Below, in pieces: positions 1 to 7,187 of a stretch of 11,054 nucleotides of DNA; the stretch's first letter is position 1; the number at the start of each line of letters is the position of its first letter. The position numbers were made by a program, and so were the translations under genes. The notes below the pieces were generated by a model. That model saw only the letters and a program-made list of their open reading frames with translations, had not been told where the DNA came from and ran no database searches. Source of the stretch: Parachlorella kessleri (Eukaryota; Chlorophyta; Trebouxiophyceae; Chlorellales; Chlorellaceae); assembly GCA_001598975.1 (NCBI GenBank), contig BBXU01002963.1, positions 1 through 11,054 on the forward strand. The letters are read 5' to 3'.

Positions 1-31
1 CCCNCCCCCCCGATTGAACAGATGCCAAGGC

Positions 32-117
32 ATGTGGTTGGTATAACTGCAGTGCCAGACTTCCTCTCTCATTCATGTGGTCGGTATGACTGCAATGTCA
101 GACTTCCTCTCTCATTC
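32..117. repeat. Two-copy 43-bp tandem repeat
   Basis: Copy one is 32-74 and copy two 75-117. Both begin ATGTGGT and end CTTCCTCTCTCATTC, with four mismatches over 43 bases. The copies abut exactly, so this is a direct tandem duplication. No coding role is seen. Confidence 0.85.
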
Positions 118-257
118 CAAGGTAGCCCAGCCGCTCAGCGACTCACATAGAACACGTACAATGTGTCTTCTCGCCCCCTTGCTGACTTGACACAGCTGGC
201 ACCCGCCAAGCTCCTGTCTGACCCCTTGTTGCCGCGTGCATTCCGTCTCCAAGATTC

Positions 258-400
258 ACCCCTGCTTGGACAGGTCCCTGACAAGCATCATACTTTCTTG
301 ATGATCGTTGACCCAACATTGCAAAATGTTACCCTCCCTTCAAGGCTCGGACAGGTCCATGACAAGCGCCATACTTCTGTGGATAGTCATTAACCCAACG
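258..400. repeat. Degenerate duplicated block, about 81-bp period
   Basis: The motif GGACAGGTCC followed by TGACAAGC and a CATACTT block occurs at 268 and again at 349. Each copy is followed about 40 nt later by an ACCCAAC motif. The spacing of 81 nt and the preserved order suggest an old tandem duplication that has diverged. A short open frame across it is not convincing as a gene. Confidence 0.55.
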
Positions 401-606
401 AGTTGCAGACTTGCTCATGCAATAAGAAGCCCAGTAGCCGGTAAGTCGCACAGGACAGGTACACATACCTCCAGCGTCCGCCTCCCCTGAGAAAGCGGTT
501 TTGCTGACGGTTTGAGGTCACTGAACAACGGCCCCTTATTTGCACCAGTGCAGCGCCAGTTGGCACCATGCCAGCCTATTTATGTTAACAACTCCTTGCA
601 GGCAAC

Positions 607-2657
607 TCAGGTGCTTAGGAGCGCCCTTGCCCCAGCGATCCACTTTTGCCTGGCCACAGGTGTGGGGCTTGAGGGGTCTAAGTAGTTCTCCCACAAGCTC
701 TTGCACAGGTGGGCTGAGGATATGGTAGTCCCCGCCTTGGCCTGCGGACATGGCAGTGAGGTTTGGCCGGTTGGGCGGTAGTAGGAATCACACAACACCA
801 TTCCAAGATACCTCAAGGTCATGACCTCTGCCCAGTTTGATACATTCCAGCCATGCCAGGCTGGCTATTGTGGTTGAGACGCCCTACCTTCCCAAAGCAC
901 TCGCTGCAGCACGCCGGGTGACGGAATGAGCACAGATGCCAGTCCGGTCCAGCCCAGCCCAGCTCTACTCCCTTTGCGCACTACCTGCCGCCCATGCTAA
1001 TAACCACAGATGCTTGCCTGGGAGAAGTCGTCTACTGGTGTGCCTGGGGGGCAGACCAGCACATCCAGATCGCCAGGCTGGCGCCACAGCAGCACCACGT
1101 GGGTTTTGTTGTCCAGGTGCTTGTCCTTGAAGTACGCCTTGAAGGCTTCTAGCGGTGCTGTGTCGCCCCTGCACGGTTTGTGGTAAGTGAGCAGCTGAAA
1201 AGCCGCACACACCCCTGCCTTTCTTGGTAAGAAGCGTCCCAAGGGGGCATGAAATTTGTTTTTGCGCACCCAAGACTTGTCCGATATGCCTTCTGGGCAT
1301 GTCCAAAAGGCAGGCACCAACCCTCAGATGCAGACAGCAGGTTGGCTGCACTAGTATGACACAGCCCTGCCATGCACTGCGGGAAGCGAAAGCGGACAAG
1401 ATGCGCACTGTGCCTGTGCTCAGGGCTTGGCAACTCACTGCATGCGTGGGGCCAGCGACTCCTCAAAGGCTTCTGTGAACTGTGCTCCGCTAACGTTTCG
1501 CACCAGCTGCATCTGCACACCACAAAGCAGGACAACCCTAGGCCCTAGGCAGGCAGGGCTGCACACCCCCATGCAAGGCAAAACGGCCCTTAGCAGGCAG
1601 GACTGCTCGCCCCAAGGCAGGACAAGACGGCCCTAGGCAAGTAGGGCTGCACACCAAGCACTTGAAGGCCACGCTGCACTGTGAAATTCCCTTGCTCAGC
1701 TGACTGAAGCCAGAACTAACACAAACAATGCCTTTCGGGCCACAGCAGCAGCCGATCGAACGTCTATGAGCTTGGGCTTGCTGGCCCCACCAAACCTTGC
1801 TACCAGCCATGGGCGTAGGGCCTGACAGGGGCCGACAGAGTTTGTCTGGCAGACCCGCTGGCCGGCGCCACGCTGCCCCTGACCCTTCCTGTCACGTGAA
1901 GCCCAGCTCCAAATAAAAGGTTTATTTAGTAGCGAAATAGTTGTTATTAATTCCTCATGTAACGGTGCTGAAAAGCAGGTGACCCACCTGGAACGCCTTG
2001 GTGTAGGCGCCACCTGTCAGGGCCTGGCACACCCCCTCATCGCTGCCCAGCTTGCCAGCCTGCTGGGCCTGCTGGAGGTCCGCCTTGGCTGCCACCTCAT
2101 CCACATAGTAGGTCACGGAGTAGACCTGCAACAGCCAGGCACGCACTCTGAGGCGTATGCAGCGTTCTCCCGTCGAGCAGGGTCTTGCTAGTGACCTGTG
2201 CCAACGAGTTACAACCTTACTCTTGCGACAGCACACTGCCTCAATAACCCACTTCAGCAGAGTTTGGAAGGATAGACACCTGCTGAAACCATGAAAAAGA
2301 ACACTTCCAAGCTTGCCTTGATTTTCACAAAGGCAACCTTCTTCTCGCGCGGACCCACTCCCAGGCTGCGGCACCGGATACCATCCCTGCAACATGTGAA
2401 TCAGAGAGCCAAGAGCCGAGTTAACACGGCGACTTTGTTCCCTTCACTTATTCAGGTTGCATCCTCGCTAACTGGGTTGCCAGCTAAAGGTTTGCAGGTG
2501 GTGGCACGCACGGGATCAGAAAGCGACTGATAAACACTGATGGCAAAGCGGTGCACTCCGAGCTCTGGTACCAGATGTCAGCAGACCTACACACTCACCA
2601 GAAGGTCTGGAAGAGGGGAAACCTTACACCTGTACTAGGATCCACAACATCACCCAT
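607..2657 (-). CDS. Chalcone isomerase-like (CHI-fold / fatty-acid-binding) protein, six exons
   Basis: Exons in coding order are 2657-2599, 2386-2317, 2125-1988, 1512-1439, 1168-1018 and 741-607 (TGA at 609-607). They total 627 nt, or 208 residues, normal for the CHI fold. All phases match. ATG 2657 is the first ATG after an in-frame TAA at 2726-2724. Family landmarks run in order: VDPSTGVRFP (5-14), GIR (22-24), VKIKVYSVTYYVDE across the exon 2/3 join, LVRNVSGAQFTEAFEESLAPRM (92-113, seen in pieces), LEAFKAYF, and a C-terminal TTISSAHLCKSLWENYL helix. In plant CHI, Arg36, Thr48, Tyr106 and Asn113 line the active site. The Arg is kept (R24), but the others appear to be Tyr45, Phe101 and Ser108. 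I therefore infer a non-catalytic CHI-like or fatty-acid-binding role rather than flavanone synthesis. No transit peptide is obvious, so a cytosolic location is the simplest reading. Introns 2 and 5 have GC donors. Confidence 0.86.
742..1017 (-). other. GC-AG intron 5 of the CHI-like gene
   Basis: The donor reads CCCAG|GCAAGC and the acceptor CCGCAG|GCC. Splicing at these sites joins phase 0 to phase 0 and gives PVDDFSQ-AKAGTTISS, which continues the CHI fold to its stop. No GT site nearby gives the same join. Length is 276 nt. The first base after the donor cut is at 1017 on the plus-strand numbering. Confidence 0.75.
1541..1672. repeat. 44-nt minisatellite, three copies, inside CHI-like intron 3
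   Basis: Units begin with GGCCCT at 1541, 1585 and 1629, an exact 44-nt period. Each is followed by a GCAGGCAGG-like block and then a CTGC(A/T)C block; the third copy is the most diverged. The array lies wholly within the 475-nt intron 1987-1513, so copy number changes would not alter the protein. Confidence 0.8.
2126..2316 (-). other. GC-AG intron 2 of the CHI-like gene
   Basis: The donor reads ATCAAG|GCAAGC and the acceptor CTGTTGCAG|GTC. The join is phase 0 and gives FVKIK-VYSVTYYVD, the core CHI-fold strand pair, without gap or insertion. Length is 191 nt. The donor hexamer is the same as in intron 5. Confidence 0.75.
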
Positions 2658-3272
2658 GATAGCGACTATGACTTGCTCACGTGGGCCGACAGTGGGAGAC
2701 GCACAAAAGCGGACAATTGATGATTAGAGCTCGGAAGCAGCCCTGATCGCCTGGATGTGCTGTGATCATGACCTCAGCGTAGCTGACCTGGTGTGACCTG
2801 GCAAGGCGCCAAACAAGCCATAGACAGGGTGGGCATGAGTAGCACTTCCAATATCAGCAGTTCCAATATCAGTACAGGAGTGGCAGAGCTCCACATCAGT
2901 GCAGTGTCCTGCTTGTTCTCCCCTATCCAGCGAAGGTGCTGCTCACAGCCGCCCTGACCGCAGCTCCACCGTGGGCACTCTCCAGGCGCTACAGCAACAT
3001 CCTACGCGCCGCACAAAATATGGCTGATCACAAAATTCACACCAAGCACGTCATAGTCTACCGCGCGATACCTAGGCCTACAACTGAGCACCTGGTGCAA
3101 CTACAAGGCAGCCCTGGAGACTATCGTTGGTACAAGCCATCCGTTAACTGGGCAGTCCACCTGGGCAGTAAGCTCTCTGCAAACGAGAATATACGAATAC
3201 TTCCAACGAATACGAAAAGCAATATGTATATTTCAACCCAAGCCTTGTTCACACACACCATTCTTCCCATGC
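2658..3272. other. Spacer between ENT 3' end and CHI-like 5' end
   Basis: This 615-nt stretch should hold the ENT 3' untranslated region and the promoter and 5' leader of the CHI-like gene, both minus strand. A direct repeat TTCCAATATCAG occurs twice at about 2847-2872. AT-rich sequence sits at 3185-3235, just after the ENT stop. A plus-strand open frame crosses into the ENT last exon, but it has no recognisable domain and looks like a chance frame. No TATA box or poly(A) signal could be fixed. Confidence 0.45.
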
Positions 3273-5585
3273 TCAGGCAGCCCACTTCTGAGCCGGGATG
3301 GCAGCCAGCAAGCCCGCCAAGCAAGCGCACTGGAACACCAATGCCATGGCGCTTGCGGCCTTGCTCTGGGCCTGGGCGGGTACAAGCCGGGGCGCCGCAA
3401 TCTGGCTGCAGGACCCCAGATACCCCGACAGCACCCACTGCACTGCAACAAACAAGAGCACGGCCGCGTCGCCGCCCAAGCTCGGCAGCGCAGGCAGGCT
3501 TTGGTGTATGAAGGGGAAAAGCAAGGGGGTCAAGGCCAGCTTGAGGAGCGCCAGCAGTATGAGTGTGGCCGGCGCCGTGGACAGCATGTAGTGGGGGATG
3601 ATGCGTCCGAGGATGTCACTGAAGACCCGCACCCTAAACATTGCCTGCAAAATAGATGGGAGAGTGCAAATGAATTGTGTGCAAAGTCCGCAGAGTTCCC
3701 TTGTGCACTTGCCCTGTTATGTAGTGAAGTTATCAGACAATGCACACAAATACAGCCAATGCCGGAACCTGCCTCTATCTACCCCCGCTCTCTTATGGAG
3801 AATGCAGAGACCCCCCCCCCCCCCCCCCTGCTGCCACCATGCATCCCAAATACTAACTAGTGACGGTGACATTTTGCCGGGTACAGCACCTGTGGGAGCA
3901 TCGGTCCCAGCCAACCATCACTCTTCACGTACCTGCAACAGATCCAGCAGCAGGTTAGGCACTCAAGTACACAGGCTAAATGCTCATCCGCCACTTCCAA
4001 GGCTGGAAGGGAGAATATGCTCCACGCCGCCCTGACTGGAACGCCACCTAGCGCGGCATTACATGGTCGCTGTCATGCCATACAGCCTGCAACTTGATGC
4101 AGGCGGCGACAGCCGCCCTCGAGCACAGCACTTACGGGAGCACTTACGGGAAGAGAGGGAACAGCAGCATGCTGGTGCCCACGCCAATAGCCAGCGAAGC
4201 TGCAGCTGGCCAGGCCTTTCTCAGCACCAGGCCGTAACTCCCTTGCTCCTCGTTCTGCGGCGCAACCACCCCTCCCGCCTCCAGACTCCCTGCCTTCTCA
4301 GCAGCATCGTCAGCGCCTGCTGTGCTGGGGTGGACAGGGCACTGGACCGTGTGCACCGCCAAGTCTGCAGGACCCCCCCTGCTGAGCACGCTGCTGTGGC
4401 GCCGCGGCGAGGGCGGCACGGGAAAGCTGCCGGCTGCCGTTAGTACGCTGCTGCAGCGCTGGCCTTGCTGTGTGCAGTGAGACGCCGCTGGTGGGAGGAA
4501 GGCCTCCTCCAAGCTTCCCTCCCTCTCTATAACAGCCACCAACCTGGCCTTTGGCTGACCCTGCTGCTGAGCCTCCTGCGGACCCTCCTGCTGCTTCCAG
4601 ATCCCCCAGTGGGCCCACAGTGCAGCCCCCAGCCCGCACGCACAAACCAGGGCCACAAACTGATATAGGGCACAGATTTGACCCCAGCCGGCCTTTGGCC
4701 CCATTCGCAGGCTTGCCTCCGCCAGGAGGACCAAGGGGCCGCTGCTCACAAAACCCAGCGACAGTGCAGCGCTGTCCCCTGGCGGCCGGTGAGCAGCCAC
4801 TTCATAGCTGGCCCCAAAGGCCACGCTGCTGCAGCAGCCCAGCGCGGCAACGAAGGCCAGCAGGGAGGCAGGGGTTGAAGGCAGGAATGGGTAGGCGGCC
4901 GTCAGCAAGGCGCAGCCCCCAAACCCTGCAAGTGGCCGGCCACGGGGTGCAGCTTTGGTGAGACAGTTCACCATGTCAGATAAATGATGCCATCACGTTT
5001 GGGCTCAGGGTGTAGCAGCAGTCGACATGTGAGTCCCCGCGACTGATTGAAGGGCTGGCAACTATAAGCGCATACCCATGCTGAATCTAGCACACAGTGT
5101 TTTGCACAGACTTCCCCAGCTGGGGAGCAGGCGCGTGCTCACCCGTGACGTCTCTCCAGCAGTTGCTTTTGAACCAGCCAAACCTGGTGTCCAGATACTC
5201 GTCAACGAGCAGCTGTGAGCCGTTCACTAGCAGGCTGGGCAGAAAATATGCCAAGTTGCACTGCAGCAAGATCCGAGGGCCGAACTCGGCCGACAGCCGC
5301 CCTAGCTCTGAGCCGACAGCCGTCCAGCTAATAGAGTATGACACCTGCACACGCCAGCTAGCCGCACTTAATTCTTGCAGCACGGTACGGCCTCAAGACA
5401 GTGGGGCCTAGACTGCTGCCTCAAGGGGGAAACCCTTGGGAGGCAGCTAGCCTCAGCAGAACGTGCACGTGACCACACAAACCCCGGCGTCGGGCTGGAG
5501 GCCGGAAACACACGATCAGTGCGAGGCAGCTTACAGCAGAAAAGAAGAATAGTAGAGGTTCGCTGGGTCGCCGCATGATGACCAT
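3273..5585 (-). CDS. Equilibrative nucleoside transporter (ENT/SLC29) family protein
   Basis: Proposed exons are 5585-5535, 5344-5143, 4925-4148, 4035-3933 (problematic) and 3644-3273 (TGA at 3275-3273). Phases match throughout. ATG 5585 is the first after an in-frame TAA; 5576 is a second in-frame ATG. The model gives about 490 residues if a 33-nt piece is removed from exon 4; ENTs are usually 400-480. Family signs are NLAYFLPS in TM2, an FGASYEVAAHRPPGDSAAL segment over TM4-5 (about 121-139), a hydrophilic loop at about 196-315 between TM6 and TM7, TM7 ending in FPLFP, the D-x-x-G-R signature at D377-R381, and four more hydrophobic segments to the end. The family moves nucleosides or nucleobases across membranes, often coupled to protons in plants; the substrate here is inferred only. 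The canonical PWN of TM1 is absent, and exon 4 carries two TGA codons, so a pseudogene is possible. Confidence 0.75.
3811..3828. repeat. Homopolymer run of 18 C
   Basis: Eighteen consecutive C on the plus strand, read as G18 in the ENT transcript, lie in the intron between ENT exons 4 and 5. Runs of this length are prone to replication slippage and to base-call errors, so the exact length should not be trusted. It is non-coding in the proposed model. Confidence 0.9.
3933..4035 (-). other. ENT exon 4 candidate with two in-frame TGA codons
   Basis: The acceptor GTTCCAG| before 4035 and the donor TTGCAG|GTACGTG at 3933/3932 enclose 103 nt that bridge the phase-2 end of exon 3 to the phase-0 start of exon 5. 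The frame reads PQGGVEHILPSSLGSGG, then TGA (3986-3984), seven codons, TGA (3965-3963), then VPNLLLDLLQ. The flanking pieces supply the roughly 30 residues expected between TM7 and the DxxGR motif. A 33-nt stretch, 3994-3962, begins GT, ends AG, spans both stops and keeps the frame when removed. Confidence 0.5.
4127..4150 (-). repeat. Tandem 12-nt duplication of a splice donor
   Basis: AGCACTTACGGG occurs twice back to back, at 4127-4138 and 4139-4150. On the coding strand this gives two identical donors, CCC|GTAAGTGCT, at 4148/4147 and 4136/4135. Use of the downstream copy would bring an in-frame TAA into the ENT message, so the upstream copy must be the productive one. Confidence 0.85.
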
Positions 5586-5865
5586 CCTGTGGTCTCTGGG
5601 ACTTGGCTCCCCGGCTGCAGGAGCCTCGTATGATACTGTCAGAACAGTCAGACATGCAGATGCTTACGGCAAGTTAGTTTAGATGCAGAAGGAGGAAGCG
5701 CTCCTGACGGCTCAATTGTTTTTGCGCCCAGGCAAGCGTGCGTGGCAGGCTCAGCATCAACACGACATAAGCTGAAACATACAAAGCTTCATTTCATCTG
5801 TCAGACCAGTAAATCATGTATGCATCCCACAGAAATGGTACAGCATGTGATGATCTCATGACGCT
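5586..5865. promoter_or_regulatory. Divergent promoter region between ENT and WD40 genes
   Basis: The two start codons point away from each other across 280 nt (ENT ATG at 5585 minus, WD40 ATG at 5866 plus), so both promoters and 5' leaders must lie here unless a gene has an untranslated first exon further off. The middle part, about 5760-5860, is richer in A and T than the flanking coding DNA. No TATA box or known motif could be assigned. The call rests on gene arrangement. Confidence 0.5.
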
Positions 5866-7149
5866 ATGAGCGGGGTGGGCCAGTTGCGGGCTCAGGCGCG
5901 ATATCCTGGGCGCGCAACCAGCCAGGATGTGATAGACTTTATTATCCCCGGCCTGCCAGACCTCCACTTCTGCGCCTGGGGCACGGGACACGGCTCTGTG
6001 GCGATCGCGTGTGCTCAGGTGCCCCCCAGGCCAGCTGCAGTCTTGTTTGCTGCCAACTAATCCGTACGTAGCCAAGACATAGACGTTCGTTCACCTTTGG
6101 AGGGGAGCACGGCGAAGGACTGAGTTGCCCTTAGTGTGCAGGTACCGCCCGCCCCGCCAGAGAGCCCCACCAAGCCGGCTGCCGGCGGGGCAGGCCAGTC
6201 GGCAGCACAGCCGCTGCCGCTTCACAGTGCCCTAGTGCTCACTCTCAGACAGGGACCAGCCGCCAGCGGGCACAGCAGCAGGCACAGCAGCCACAACAGC
6301 ACCCAGGGCAGGCCTGTCGATGCGCCCGTGCTGCATGTTGCCTACGGCGGGGGCCCACTCCTGCTGCTGGCCGCCTGCACAGAGCAGTGGCTGGTGGTGT
6401 GCTCCCTTGAGCCCTTTGCGGCCGGGCTCTTCAGCATGCAAACCGGGGGCAGCAGCGGCAGTGAGGATGCGTTTGCAGCAGGAGGAGGATCGGCAGGGGC
6501 TGTGCAGGGACAGGATGCGAATCCAGAACAGGCAATGGCAGGAATTGAGTCTCCATTGCAGGAACTGCAGCAGCAGCAGCAACAGCAGCCTTCAGGCGCG
6601 TCCCGGAAACAGATAGAGGAGCAGCTGCACAGCCAGCTTGCGGCAGTGCATTGCCGTGGCTCCTCCATTATCGGGCTCTCGTGGACGCAGCAGCTGGACG
6701 GCCTCCTGGTTAGCCATGCTGACGGCTCGCTGGCAATGTGGCACTTGCAGCCAGCGGCAGAACAAACCGGAGCGCCCAATGCCTCCCTCACATCAGTTAC
6801 CTCAGTGAGACAACGGCACCCTGGCTCGGCTGCTCCAGTGCAAGTAGCCCCTGGCGTCCCGCTGGCCGCGAATGGAACCGCCGCACCAGCTGCAGCAGCC
6901 ACAACAATGCCGCGCAGAAGGGAGGCGGCAGCTGGCTGGGAGCTGGTGCCAGCCTGGCAAGCCAAGGCGCCGGCGCCTCAGCTCCTACTGAGCGCTGGCG
7001 CCTCCATGTCCCACCCCTGCGCTTCCAGCGCTGGGCTCTGCCAGCAGGAGAGGGGCGCAAATGTGTGGTGGCCCCTACTACAGGCAAGAGGCAGTGCCCA
7101 GGCGCAGGCAGCAGGAGCAAGCCATGAGCAGCCGGGGGAGCAGAGTGGA

Positions 7150-7187
<38 letters not shown>

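Larger units (their letters stand above)
1..606. other. Non-coding left flank, 3' of the CHI-like gene
   Basis: No coding exon could be supported here. Open frames are short, have no recognisable domain and lack matching splice borders. The stretch is less GC-rich than the genes and holds two sets of degenerate repeats, listed separately. The part next to 606 should be the 3' untranslated region of the minus-strand CHI-like gene. No AATAAA or TGTAA signal is clear on that strand; the closest is an AAATAA near 533-540. The first bases are a C run with one N at position 4, suggesting a contig edge or poor base calls. Confidence 0.5.

Noticed and set aside
965..1438. Minus-strand 157-codon frame as a gene of its own
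   Set aside because: It overlaps CHI-like exon 5 in a different frame and has no domain; the phase-matched CHI-like model explains the region.
1541..1672. CRISPR-like array
   Set aside because: The 44-nt units are directly tandem without unique spacers, are diverged, and lie in a eukaryotic intron.
2936..3511. Plus-strand 191-codon open frame
   Set aside because: Its 3' half is antisense to ENT exon 5, which has clear family motifs. The rest has no recognisable domain or splice logic.
5794..6075. Minus-strand open frame as a first exon of the ENT gene
   Set aside because: It is antisense to WD40 exon 1, and the ENT start is explained by ATG 5585 after an in-frame stop.
6342..6965. Minus-strand 207-codon open frame with poly-Cys
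   Set aside because: Poly-Cys is the antisense reading of the CAG run in WD40 exon 2.
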